Shown here: piece after piece, positions 33,102-40,714 of the stretch
Layout: the number at the start of each line of letters is the position of its first letter
Position numbering within the stretch: the stretch's first letter is position 1
Origin: a bacterium
Lineage (GTDB): Bacteria > UBP18 > UBA7526
NCBI GenBank assembly: GCA_030616365.1
Contig: JAUWXM010000001.1
Span: forward strand, 1 to 52,362
Length of the DNA stretch: 52,362 nucleotides
Reading direction: 5' to 3'
Notes under the pieces: generated by a model
What the model saw: the letters and a program-made list of their open reading frames with translations, nothing else
What the model was told of the DNA's origin: nothing
The model's database searches: none
Made by a program: the position numbers and the translations under genes

Positions 33102-33611
33102 GTGCAGGAAGGCCGGCCGGTGAAGAAGGAAAGAGAGGTAGAAGAAAAGAGGTTACTAGAGGAAAAGGGAAAATTAGAGGAGACCTCTCTTCAGGAAGAA
33201 GAGCGATTGAGGAAAGCGGCCCTGGAGAGGGAGAAAGAGGTCCGGGTAGCGGAGGCGAGGAGAAAGTTAGAGGAGTTACGCAAGAAAGAGGAAGAGCAGA
33301 GAAGAGTCGCCATTGAGGCTTCTCGCAAGGTACAGGAGGCACGCCAAGCGAGAGAAACGGAAGAAAAGAGACTAAAACTGAGAATAATAGAACTGGAAAA
33401 GGCCAAGAAAGTTCCAGAGAAGAAAGTTTCTGCCCCCCTACCGGTTTTTAAAAAGGAAGAAGCGACTCCACCGCCTACTCCAAAGAAAAGAAAAGCCGAA
33501 GCCCCAACAGTAGCAAAGGCCACACCTCCTATCCTTTTTTTGAAAATCACAATTGCTATTGCCCTTATCCTGATCAATATCCTTATCTGGAGAGCATTAT
33601 TTACTAAATAA
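33102..33611 (+). CDS. Coiled-coil protein with C-terminal membrane anchor
   Basis: About 169 residues. Residues 1-115 are a long charged helix rich in E, K and R heptads. Then comes a proline/lysine linker and a C-terminal membrane helix (ILFLKITIAIALILINILIW), so it is a tail-anchored type protein. The start is uncertain: GTG 33102 or GTG 33120. I do not recognise a family. It sits between comEC and dCTP deaminase, 13 bases before the latter. Confidence 0.55.
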   Translation: MQEGRPVKKEREVEEKRLLEEKGKLEETSLQEEERLRKAALEREKEVRVAEARRKLEELRKKEEEQRRVAIEASRKVQEARQARETEEKRLKLRIIELEKAKKVPEKKVSAPLPVFKKEEATPPPTPKKRKAEAPTVAKATPPILFLKITIAIALILINILIWRALFTK

Positions 33612-33624
33612 TGAGGAGGTGTTT

Positions 33625-34143
33625 ATGAGCATTTTAACCAGAGGAGAGATTCTGAAGGAGATTAAAAAGGGAAGAATAAAGATCGAGCCCTTCGACGAGT
33701 CAAAGGTAGGGCCAGGCTCCGTTGATCTTCACCTGGGGAATGAGTTCCGGGTATTCAAGAAGGTGCATAATGTAGTTCATGTATCAGAGAAAACTTCCCA
33801 TGAGCAGGTAACAGAGGTAATCAAGGTAAAGAAATACTTTGTCTTGATGCCTGGGGAGACGATACTGGGGATAACAAAAGAGAAAATTACCCTACCCAGT
33901 GACATCTGTGGCTGGCTTGAGGGAAGATCGAGATTCGCCAGATTTGGTCTTCTGGTCCACATCTCGGCCAGTTTCATGCATCCCGGGATCGCCAATCACC
34001 AGGTCCTGGAGATCTCAAATTTTAGCCCCATGCCCCTGGCCATCTATCCTGGAACACCCATCTGCCAGTTCATCTTTCAGAGAACGATTGGCAAGGCAAA
34101 ATATCACGGGAAATATAAGGCTCAGGATGAGACGAACTTTTAG
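33625..34143 (+). CDS. dcd: dCTP deaminase family protein
   Basis: 172 residues, close to the usual 170-195. It matches the trimeric dCTP deaminase/dUTPase fold: GPGSVDLHLGNEFRVF, the binding motif GWLEGRSRFARFGLLVH, ASFMHPGIANHQVLEISN with the catalytic glutamate, and YPGTPICQFIF. It converts dCTP to dUTP, and some members also hydrolyse dUTP. The serine of the usual GRSSLAR motif is followed by R rather than S here, so it is a divergent member. ATG 33625 has GAGGAGG upstream. The stop overlaps the DUF2877 start by 17 bases, linking it to the catabolic operon that follows. Confidence 0.85.
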   Translation: MSILTRGEILKEIKKGRIKIEPFDESKVGPGSVDLHLGNEFRVFKKVHNVVHVSEKTSHEQVTEVIKVKKYFVLMPGETILGITKEKITLPSDICGWLEGRSRFARFGLLVHISASFMHPGIANHQVLEISNFSPMPLAIYPGTPICQFIFQRTIGKAKYHGKYKAQDETNF

Positions 34144-35083
34144 CGCCTCTTCCTTTGATGCTAACTTACCCTTTAGATTTGAGGGAAAAGTCCACAGCAT
34201 CTTTTCTAAGGCCCTCAATATTAAAATAGAACAAAATGAACTTATCTCTATCGTAGCAGCGGAAAAGTTAAATGGTCCCAATCGTATTCTCCTTCAACTT
34301 CCCGAAGATGAAGATTTCTTTTCCTTTGGAATAAAAAAGGAAGCGAGAACAGTAGGAACTACTCAGAAGATAAGTATTGATAACGGAAATTTCCTCATCT
34401 CTTTAAGAGAAGCGAAGAAATGGTCGCCTAAAATTGAGATAAAAGGAAAGACATCAAGTGCTCGGGTAAGAGACAACCTTACGTTTCTGAGCAAAAGCGA
34501 AGAAAGAGACAACTTGTTTGGCTCATTTCTCCAAAAAGATTTTTCAACCAAACAAGAAAGAAATAAGAAAGCCCCCCCGATAACTCGGGGAGAACCTTGT
34601 TTTCTCACTTCGTTCGAAAATAACATTTCTCAGGAATTAAGAATCCGTATTCAAGAATTAACTGGATCCATTAAAGAAAGAGATCCTTCCAAAATTTCAA
34701 AAAAGGTCAAGAGGCTCATCGGCTTTGGAGAAGGCCTCACCCCTTCTGGCGACGATTTTTTAGTGGGTCTTATCGTCTCTCTTTACTTCTTAAATGATTC
34801 AAGATTTGAACACCTCTCAAAGAAGATAAAAAAGGTTGTTGAGTTAGGAAAGAAAAGGACAACTTTCCTGAGTGAGAAGTTTTTAGAGTACGCCTGTCAG
34901 GGTAGATTCCCAGAAACCGTCCTCGATCTATTAGAGACAATTTTTTCTGGGGATAGCGTGGGGGTAAAAAAAGCGGCCAGAAGATGTTTAGACTTTGGCG
35001 CCACTTCAGGAAGAGATACCCTCTTAGGGGTAGTAAGAGGCTTAGATTTAATAGTCCAAGGTCCATTGTTCACCGATCACTGA
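34127..35083 (+). CDS. allH: DUF2877 (AllH/YlbF-like) protein with repeat insertion
   Basis: 318 residues. The hallmark GFGEGLTPSGDDFLVGLI near residue 205 identifies DUF2877, the family of E. coli AllH (YlbF), one of three proteins needed for oxamate (oxalurate) carbamoyltransferase activity with AllF (FdrA) and AllG. ATG 34127 overlaps the dcd end. Residues about 111-171 are low-complexity and are encoded by two repeat types found elsewhere between genes: a copy of the 43-bp unit of 1-129 and an AATAAG...AACCTTGTT palindrome. The frame stays open through the insert. FdrA follows after 7 bases. Confidence 0.8.
   Translation: MRRTFSASSFDANLPFRFEGKVHSIFSKALNIKIEQNELISIVAAEKLNGPNRILLQLPEDEDFFSFGIKKEARTVGTTQKISIDNGNFLISLREAKKWSPKIEIKGKTSSARVRDNLTFLSKSEERDNLFGSFLQKDFSTKQERNKKAPPITRGEPCFLTSFENNISQELRIRIQELTGSIKERDPSKISKKVKRLIGFGEGLTPSGDDFLVGLIVSLYFLNDSRFEHLSKKIKKVVELGKKRTTFLSEKFLEYACQGRFPETVLDLLETIFSGDSVGVKKAARRCLDFGATSGRDTLLGVVRGLDLIVQGPLFTDH
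34468..34605. repeat. Two repeat families inserted in the DUF2877 coding region
   Basis: AAGAGACAAC occurs at 34468-34477 and 34504-34513, with TGAGCAAAAGCGAAG between them: a reverse-oriented diverged copy of the 43-bp repeat at 1-129. At 34562-34605 follows AATAAGAAAGCC, hairpin CCCCGA-TAAC-TCGGGG (34575-34590), then AGAACCTTGTTTTCT, matching the elements at 20784, 20835 and 24277. Confidence 0.85.
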
Positions 35084-35090
35084 GGCAAAG

Positions 35091-36632
35091 ATGATTTTAA
35101 AGAATATTGTTAAGAAAAACACCTATCAGGATTCTGTCTTCTTGATGTCCATTGCCCATAGAGTAAAGTCTTTAGAAGGTATAGAGGAAGTATCCTGCCT
35201 AATGGGGACCCCGGAGAATAAGAAACTATTGGCAGAGGTAAATCTTTTAACTAAGGAGGGAGAAGAAGCAAAGCCCAATGACCTCTTGATTGCTATTTCT
35301 GCCCGGGACAAGAGGGCTATTGAAAAGACATTGAAGGAGATCAAAAAATTATTGGCGGAGAAAGAGGTTAGAAAAAAAGAAGGTGAGGCAATTTTACCTA
35401 AGAGCCTGGGTTCTGCCCTTGACCAGTTGCCGGGTGCCAATCTGGTTCATATCTCCATTTCCGGAAGGTATGTGAGATGGGAAGCGGAGAAGGCCTTGGA
35501 AAGAGGTTTAAATCTCTTCATCTTCAGCGACAATGTTCCTGTAGAGGATGAGTTAGAGTTAAAAAAGATAGCCCGGAAGAAGAACTTATTAGCCATGGGT
35601 CCGGACTGCGGAACAGCGATCATTAATGGTGTGGCCTTGGGCTTTGCCAATGTGGTCAGAAGAGGGGATATTGGGATTGTCGCAGCCGCAGGAACTGGCC
35701 TACAGGAGGTTTCGGTATTGATTCATAAAGCTGGCTTAGGAATCTCTCAGGGGATTGGAACTGGAGGAAGGGACCTGTCAAAGGAAATAGGCGGGATTAC
35801 CATGCTTCAGGGAATTAAAGCCCTGGAGAATGATCTGGATACCAGGATAATCGTTTTAATCTCCAAGCCTCCTGCTAAGGAAGTGGCAGATAGAATAATA
35901 AAAGAGGTAAAGAGGAGTAAGAAGCCCTTTGTCGTAAACTTTCTGGGAACTAGGCCAGAAAGAGAGAGTAAAAAAATATACTTTGCTTCTACCTTAGAGG
36001 AGACCGCTTATAAGGCAGTAGCTCTGAGAAAGAAAAAAGCGTATAAATCTAAAGTATTCAGCGAGAAGAAAGAGAGAATAATCTCTTTAGCGAAGAAAGA
36101 ATCCTCAAAATTAAAAGAGAGACAGAAGTATATTCGGGGACTATTCTCTGGGGGAACACTATGTGATGAGGCCATGCTCATTTTAAAGGATTTGATTGGC
36201 GATATCTATTCTAATCTTCCCCTAAAACCCTTTCTGAAGTTAAAGGACAGTAGACTCAGTCAAGAAAATTCTCTGGTTGACCTGGGAGATGATGAGTTCA
36301 CCAAGGGAAGACCCCATCCCATGATCGACTTTACTTTAAGAAATGAGAGGATTATTCAGGAGGCAGCCGATCCCCGAACAGCGGCAATCCTTCTGGATAT
36401 TGTCTTGGGTTATGGCGCCCATCCCCATCCGGCGAATGTATTAAGCCCTGCCCTTAAAGAGGCAAAAAAAAGGGGCGTTTCAATTGTCGCCTCTTTATGT
36501 GGCACAGAGGACGACCCCCAGGATTATAAGAGACAGAAGAGAGAGTTAGAGAAGATGGGAGCAATCATTATGCCCTCCAATGCCCAGGCAGCAAGGTTCG
36601 CTGCCCTAGTTGTAAGGAGAGGCAAAACGTAG
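35091..36632 (+). CDS. fdrA: FdrA/AllF acyl-CoA synthetase-like protein
   Basis: 513 residues, the succinyl-CoA synthetase-like FdrA family. The first part holds a CoA-binding-like fold (AMGPDCGTAIINGVALGFAN, GIVAAAGTGLQEV), and the second the ligase-type domain (YIRGLFSGGTLCDEAM, DLGDDEFTKGRPHPMID, LDIVLGYGAHPHPANVL). In E. coli AllF works with AllG and AllH to phosphorolyse oxalurate to oxamate and carbamoyl phosphate. The C-terminal segment carried by some FdrA proteins seems to be supplied here by the separate small gene at 37833. The neighbours DUF2877 and DUF1116 complete the set. Confidence 0.86.
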   Translation: MILKNIVKKNTYQDSVFLMSIAHRVKSLEGIEEVSCLMGTPENKKLLAEVNLLTKEGEEAKPNDLLIAISARDKRAIEKTLKEIKKLLAEKEVRKKEGEAILPKSLGSALDQLPGANLVHISISGRYVRWEAEKALERGLNLFIFSDNVPVEDELELKKIARKKNLLAMGPDCGTAIINGVALGFANVVRRGDIGIVAAAGTGLQEVSVLIHKAGLGISQGIGTGGRDLSKEIGGITMLQGIKALENDLDTRIIVLISKPPAKEVADRIIKEVKRSKKPFVVNFLGTRPERESKKIYFASTLEETAYKAVALRKKKAYKSKVFSEKKERIISLAKKESSKLKERQKYIRGLFSGGTLCDEAMLILKDLIGDIYSNLPLKPFLKLKDSRLSQENSLVDLGDDEFTKGRPHPMIDFTLRNERIIQEAADPRTAAILLDIVLGYGAHPHPANVLSPALKEAKKRGVSIVASLCGTEDDPQDYKRQKRELEKMGAIIMPSNAQAARFAALVVRRGKT

Positions 36633-36669
36633 ACATGCTAAATTGCCAGAAAGTCCGCCACGATGCCAA

Positions 36670-36749
36670 GATTTTGCGTCTTTCAGTTTCAGCCAGAGGC
36701 TGATCCGCCTTGGGCGGAAAATTTTGCGCTTTGGCGGTTGCAAGGGAGG
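36670..36749 (+). promoter_or_regulatory. Composite repeat with ribosome binding site, copy 4
   Basis: TTTTGCGTCTTTCAG, hairpin TCAGCC-AGA-GGCTGA (36689-36703), hairpin TCCGCC-TTG-GGCGGA (36704-36718), then TTTTGCGCTT and GGCGGTTGCAAGGGAGG (36733-36749), which serves ATG 36754. It is the reverse complement of the repeat at 7041-7150, where the same sequence has no gene to serve. Confidence 0.8.
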
Positions 36750-36753
36750 AGAT

Positions 36754-37836
36754 ATGGACTATTTAATTAAGAAGGTCAGGAAAAGAGACTTTTCTCTCTA
36801 CAGGATAGACCCGGATGGGAAGGGAGTGAGAAGATACATCATTTCTACTCCCCAGACGCGAAAGATATGTAATATTCCGGAGATCATGGGTTTCGAATAT
36901 ATAAGCACCCTCCAGGAAGGGATGAAGAAGATTCTGAAGAACCTTCCTTTCCATCGCTTCGATGATAAAAGTGTCTCTGTCTTACACTTCTTAAGAGGAG
37001 GACTCAACTTCGGCCTCCCTTTTCTCCTTCACAAGGTCTATGGCTTTAATAGGCACTTCTCTTCCTTCATTACCTCCCAGAGATATAAGAAAAGAGGAAA
37101 ATGGTCCATAAAGTTAGACCAGTATCGGAAGTTTTCTATTCCTAAGGATACCAATATCTTCTTGGGGGATGTCATCGCTACCGGAACCACCTTAGAGAAT
37201 GGATTGGGGATACTTTATAGGAGATGTTTGGAAGAGAAGAAGAATATCAGGAACTTCATCGTCTTCACTATCGGTTGTCATAAAGCAGAGAAAATCTTAG
37301 AGAGATTCGATAGACTCTTCAGGACATCATTCGACTATCAAAACACCTATCTCTATTATTTAGAAGGGAGGTTCGGTCTTCCAGAGAAGAGGAAGGATTT
37401 TAGGATCTGTATTCCGGGAACAGACCTCATTCGCCATCCCGCCCTTCTCTCCCCAGAGTTTGAACTATTCCAATATGAAAAAATATCTTATCCCTTGGAG
37501 AGATGCGCTATTTATGATGTGGGCTCTCGCTCCTTTGAGTGCCTTACTCACTTAAAGGATGTCATTGACTACTGGGAGAAATTGTCAAATACAGAAATGA
37601 CTCTCTATGAGGCGTATAAAGAGAGATGGCCGGAGAGGGAATATAGTTCGTTTGCGAGACTGAGAGAAACAAAGAGAAAAACCTGGAGGAATATGGATTC
37701 AAAGTTAATTAAGAACCTTTACCAGGCATACCAAAGGAGATGGACTCCAAAGAGAATAAGAGAGGCCAAGAAGAAAAACGCCCTCAAAAAATTCTGTAAT
37801 CAAAGAATAAAAGAAATAAAGAAACTGATGAAATGA
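36754..37836 (+). CDS. Phosphoribosyltransferase-like protein
   Basis: 360 residues. Residues about 125-145 (IFLGDVIATGTTLENGLG) are a type I phosphoribosyltransferase PRPP-binding motif, although the usual two acidic residues are reduced to one. An upstream loop (LHFLRGGLNFGLPFLL) and the following strand (FIVFTIGCHKAEKIL) fit the same fold. The C-terminal 130 residues are basic and helical (YEAYKERWPEREYSSFARLR, YQAYQRRWTPKRIREAKKK) and of unknown family. A nucleobase or ribose-phosphate substrate would fit the operon. It is coupled by ATGA to the small gene downstream. Confidence 0.62.
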   Translation: MDYLIKKVRKRDFSLYRIDPDGKGVRRYIISTPQTRKICNIPEIMGFEYISTLQEGMKKILKNLPFHRFDDKSVSVLHFLRGGLNFGLPFLLHKVYGFNRHFSSFITSQRYKKRGKWSIKLDQYRKFSIPKDTNIFLGDVIATGTTLENGLGILYRRCLEEKKNIRNFIVFTIGCHKAEKILERFDRLFRTSFDYQNTYLYYLEGRFGLPEKRKDFRICIPGTDLIRHPALLSPEFELFQYEKISYPLERCAIYDVGSRSFECLTHLKDVIDYWEKLSNTEMTLYEAYKERWPEREYSSFARLRETKRKTWRNMDSKLIKNLYQAYQRRWTPKRIREAKKKNALKKFCNQRIKEIKKLMK

Positions 37837-37994
37837 AGAAATTACTTGGCAAGAAATTAAAGGTTATCGATCTGGGGCTGGAGTCCTTTCATGATTCATT
37901 AAAGGAGCAGGGAGTGGATGTTCTGCACGTTGACTGGAGACCACCCGCTGGTGGAAATAAGAGACTAATGGAAATCCTGAAGAAACTAAAGTGA
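37833..37994 (+). CDS. Small stand-alone FdrA-associated domain protein
   Basis: 53 residues: a VIDLGLESFHDSL segment, then GVDVLHVDWRPPAGGNKRLM. From memory this pattern (hydrophobic GL..F motif, then VDWxPPAGG) is found in short proteins annotated as fdrA domain and as a terminal extension of some FdrA proteins. It is therefore likely a split-off subunit of the carbamoyltransferase. The start overlaps the PRTase-like stop (ATGA) and its stop overlaps the next start (GTGA), so it is translated in the operon. Its short length makes it easy to miss. Confidence 0.75.
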   Translation: MKKLLGKKLKVIDLGLESFHDSLKEQGVDVLHVDWRPPAGGNKRLMEILKKLK

Positions 37995-38241
37995 AGAAGA
38001 AATTATTTTCTATTTTAATTATAGCCTTTCTTTTCTTAAGCTTTGATGGAGAAACTAAATCTTCTCTTTGGTTGAATAAAGTAGAGGGAAGGGTTATCTC
38101 ACAGTCGGGGGAGTATTCTCTTATTATGAGTTTTCCCATCCTATAGGAGACCGCTTAACAGATAAGAAATGGCAGACGATGTTAAAAGAAGGTAGGGAGC
38201 CGCCACTGCCCATCTGGACGAAGACTTTTATTGAGAAATGA
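37991..38241 (+). pseudogene. Frameshifted small secreted protein remnant
   Basis: From GTG 37991 the frame encodes a signal peptide (KKKLFSILIIAFLFLSF) and SLWLNKVEGRVISQSG, then runs to a stop at about 38145. After the G-run at 38107-38111 another frame continues as YYEFSHPIGDRLTDKKWQTM and then PPLPIWTKTF up to the stop at 38239-38241. One added G would join them into a protein of about 83 residues. The W..ML..G..P..P.WT..F pattern recalls the C-terminus of DUF3160-type proteins, which I hold weakly. It could also be a sequencing error in the G-run. Confidence 0.5.
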
Positions 38242-39251
38242 TAAAAAGAATATTTCTTATTGCGCTTATTCTATGTCTCTTTCTTGTTTCTGCTGCCTAT
38301 CCAGAGGATATTACCCTGGTGGCCGTAGGAGATATCATGCTGGGAAGATACATCGCTAAAGACTTAGCAAGAAAGGGCTACTCCTTTCCTTACCAAAAAG
38401 TTCAGGGCATCCTCTCTTCTGCTGATGTCACTTTTGGCAACTTAGAATGTTCTATCTCTAAGAGGGGCAAGACGACAGGAAAAGGGTATTTCTTTCGTGC
38501 TTCTCCTGAAGCAGCCCCAGGATTGGCCCGGGCGGGATTCGATATCCTATCCTTAGCCAATAACCACAGTATGGACTATGGAGCCTTGGCCCTTCAGGAT
38601 ACTATTGAGATATTGAATAAAAATCACATTCTACCTATAGGCGCCGGCAAAAATTTGACCGAGGCCAGAAAACCAATAATTATTGAAGTGAAGAAAAGAA
38701 AAATAGCCTTTTTGGCCTATTCTTTTGTCTATCCTGAAACCTACTGGGCAGGAAAAGACCGCGCGGGAACCTCTCCCGGGAAAATAGAATTCATTTGCCA
38801 GGACATAAAAAGAGCCCAGAGACTCTCTGATCTGGTTATCGTCTCTTTTCACTGGGGGAAGGAGTATAGTGAAGTGCCGAGTGACTACCAGATAAGGATT
38901 GCCCATCAAGCAATCGATGCCGGTGCTGATCTGATTATTGGTCACCATCCCCATGTGCTCCAGGGGATAGAGTTCTATAAAGAAAAACCGATTCTTTATA
39001 GCCTGGGTAATTTTATTTTTGATCAAGCATTCGGCAATACCAGAAAGGGCATTATTCTGAAGTGTATTTTTTCTGATGGTAATAAGTTGAAAACCATAAT
39101 CGGCATCCCCATCTCGCGCACCTATGCCACCTACTACCCCCAGATTGCTCAAGAGAAAGAGAAGGAAGAAATTATATCTCATTTTTTAGGGGTTTCAAAA
39201 TCACTCAATAAAGAACAAGAGAACTTGAGTAGATTACGATTCAAAGAGTAA
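38238..39251 (+). CDS. CapA-family metallophosphatase
   Basis: 337 residues. A signal peptide (about 1-22) precedes a CapA/PGA_cap calcineurin-like fold: VAVGDIMLGR, FGNLECSIS, LSLANNHSMDYG, VSFHWGKEY and GHHPHVLQGIEFY, which carry the metal ligands. CapA proteins are linked to poly-gamma-glutamate synthesis in some bacteria, but the family is wide and many act as extracytoplasmic phosphatases or hydrolases. No CapB or CapC partner is seen. The start overlaps the preceding remnant, and the DUF1116 gene follows after 16 bases. In this operon it might release nucleosides from nucleotides outside the cytoplasm; that is inference. Confidence 0.8.
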   Translation: MIKRIFLIALILCLFLVSAAYPEDITLVAVGDIMLGRYIAKDLARKGYSFPYQKVQGILSSADVTFGNLECSISKRGKTTGKGYFFRASPEAAPGLARAGFDILSLANNHSMDYGALALQDTIEILNKNHILPIGAGKNLTEARKPIIIEVKKRKIAFLAYSFVYPETYWAGKDRAGTSPGKIEFICQDIKRAQRLSDLVIVSFHWGKEYSEVPSDYQIRIAHQAIDAGADLIIGHHPHVLQGIEFYKEKPILYSLGNFIFDQAFGNTRKGIILKCIFSDGNKLKTIIGIPISRTYATYYPQIAQEKEKEEIISHFLGVSKSLNKEQENLSRLRFKE

Positions 39252-39267
39252 ATTAAGGAGCGCGCCT

Positions 39268-40518
39268 ATGACCAGGAGGGGAAAGATTATAAATAGGGCG
39301 AATGGGAAAGCGGTCAAGAGGATGATCGATTCCCAGCCGATACTGGTAGATATTAAGCAGGCCAAGGATGTCATTCCGGAAATGACCAAGAGGACTATCC
39401 TTCATGCCGGACCTCCTATAGAATGGAAGAGGATGTGCGGACCGGTAAGGGGAGCCATAATGGGTGCCCTAATCTATGAGGGATTGGCAAGAAACCCCGA
39501 AGAGGCGAAAAAATTAGCGGCATCTGGGAAAATAAAATTTTCTCCCTGCCACCACCATAATGCGGTGGGCCCTATGGCCGGAGTAGTCTCAGCCTCTATG
39601 TATGTCTTTGTAGTCAAGAACGAGAAATTTGGAAATTATGCCTACTGCACCTTGAATGAGGGATTAGGAAAGGTATTGAGGTTTGGGGCCTATAGTGAAG
39701 AGGTAATCGAGAGGCTTAGGTGGATGGAAAAGGTCCTTGCTCCGGGCTTGAAGAAGGCGGTTAAGAAATCGGGAGGGATAAATATCAAGAACCTGACCGC
39801 TCAAGCACTTCAGATGGGTGACGAGTGCCATAATAGAAATGTTGCTGCAACATCATTATTTATAAAGGAGATTACTCCTTACTTCCTCAAGACCGATCTG
39901 GATAAGAAAATAATAAGAGAGATAATTGAGTTTATCTCGGGGAATGTTCACTTCTTTCTGAATATCTCCATGGCGGCCTGTAAGGCAACCGCAGATACTA
40001 TCCTTGGTTTTAAGAATAGTTCCTTAGTGAGCGCCATGGCCAGGAATGGGACAGAGATTGGAATAAGGGTGGCAGGATTAGGAAAGAAGTGGTTTACGGC
40101 AAAGGCCGGAATGCCCAAGGGGTTATACTTTGCGGGATATAGTGAAAAGGACGCCAATCCAGACTTAGGAGATTCCACAATATCAGAGGTCGCAGGCATC
40201 GGGGGATTTGCTATGGCCTCTGCCCCGGCTATCGTTCAGTTCATCGGAGGAAGTCCTCAGGATGCCATAAAATACACCAAAGAGATGTATGAGATTACTA
40301 TTTCCCAACATAGCACTTATAAGATTCCTTCCCTTGACTTTATGGGGACTCCTATTGGTATCGATATCAGAAAGATAGTTGAGACCGGGATTACTCCGTT
40401 TATCAATACTGGAATTGCCCATAAGAGACCGGGCATCGGCCAGATAGGAGCTGGCATCCTGCGCGCCCCCATGAGCATCTTCGAAGAGGCCTTGGTTGCC
40501 TTAAGTTTACCCCGTTAG
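39268..40518 (+). CDS. allG: DUF1116 (AllG/YlbE-like) protein
   Basis: 416 residues, full length for DUF1116. Recognisable family blocks are LHAGPPIEWKRMCGPVRGA, FSPCHHHNAVGPMAG, NEGLGKVLRFGAYSEEV, MGDECHNRN and VETGITPFINTGIAHK. The E. coli member AllG (YlbE) is part of the oxalurate carbamoyltransferase set with AllF and AllH. All three partners occur in this island, though not adjacent. The gene ends PR-stop, with the TAG provided by the 5-prime arm of a three-way-junction repeat. The ribosome site AAGGAG is at about 39254. Confidence 0.87.
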   Translation: MTRRGKIINRANGKAVKRMIDSQPILVDIKQAKDVIPEMTKRTILHAGPPIEWKRMCGPVRGAIMGALIYEGLARNPEEAKKLAASGKIKFSPCHHHNAVGPMAGVVSASMYVFVVKNEKFGNYAYCTLNEGLGKVLRFGAYSEEVIERLRWMEKVLAPGLKKAVKKSGGINIKNLTAQALQMGDECHNRNVAATSLFIKEITPYFLKTDLDKKIIREIIEFISGNVHFFLNISMAACKATADTILGFKNSSLVSAMARNGTEIGIRVAGLGKKWFTAKAGMPKGLYFAGYSEKDANPDLGDSTISEVAGIGGFAMASAPAIVQFIGGSPQDAIKYTKEMYEITISQHSTYKIPSLDFMGTPIGIDIRKIVETGITPFINTGIAHKRPGIGQIGAGILRAPMSIFEEALVALSLPR

Positions 40519-40571
40519 AGATCCTCGTCAGAGACGAGGCAGACGCTTTAGGCGTCTTATCTCTAACGGGG
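40510..40571. repeat. Three-way-junction repeat overlapping a stop codon, copy 1
   Basis: Outer arms CCCCGTTAGAGAT (40510-40522) and ATCTCTAACGGGG (40559-40571) pair perfectly over 13 bp. Inside are hairpins CCTCGTC-AGA-GACGAGG (523-539 of the 40k block) and AGACGC-TTTAG-GCGTCT (541-557). The TAG in the left arm is the stop codon of the DUF1116 gene. The copy at 51345-51406 has the same architecture with different stem sequences. Confidence 0.92.
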
Positions 40572-40714
40572 CAGGGCATAATTTTCCTTTCTTTTCCGCT
40601 GAATTTGAAGTATAATGTTTATATTAAACGAGGCAAGCGAAGCGCGTCGTTATAATACTCGTTGTATTAGAAGGGGCAAGCGATGGGGCGTCTTCATACT
40701 TTTAGGGGAGACAA
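40572..40714 (+). promoter_or_regulatory. Possible promoter and small repeats before the AOR gene
   Basis: TATAAT at 40611-40616 could be a -10 element, but no good -35 is found 16 to 18 bases upstream. A GAGGCAAGCGAAGCGCGTC repeat word and a TAATACTCGTTGTATTA inverted repeat (about 40656-40672) follow. TTAGGGGAG is the ribosome site. No gene is visible. Confidence 0.3.

Noticed and set aside
33899..34126. 5' extension of the DUF2877 gene across dCTP deaminase
   Set aside because: The extension would overlap most of a well-conserved dcd gene in another frame. ATG 34127 gives a normal N-terminus.
40572..40714. Riboswitch upstream of the AOR gene
   Set aside because: Only short repeats and a possible -10 are seen. 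No molybdenum/tungsten cofactor or purine riboswitch core could be recognised by eye.
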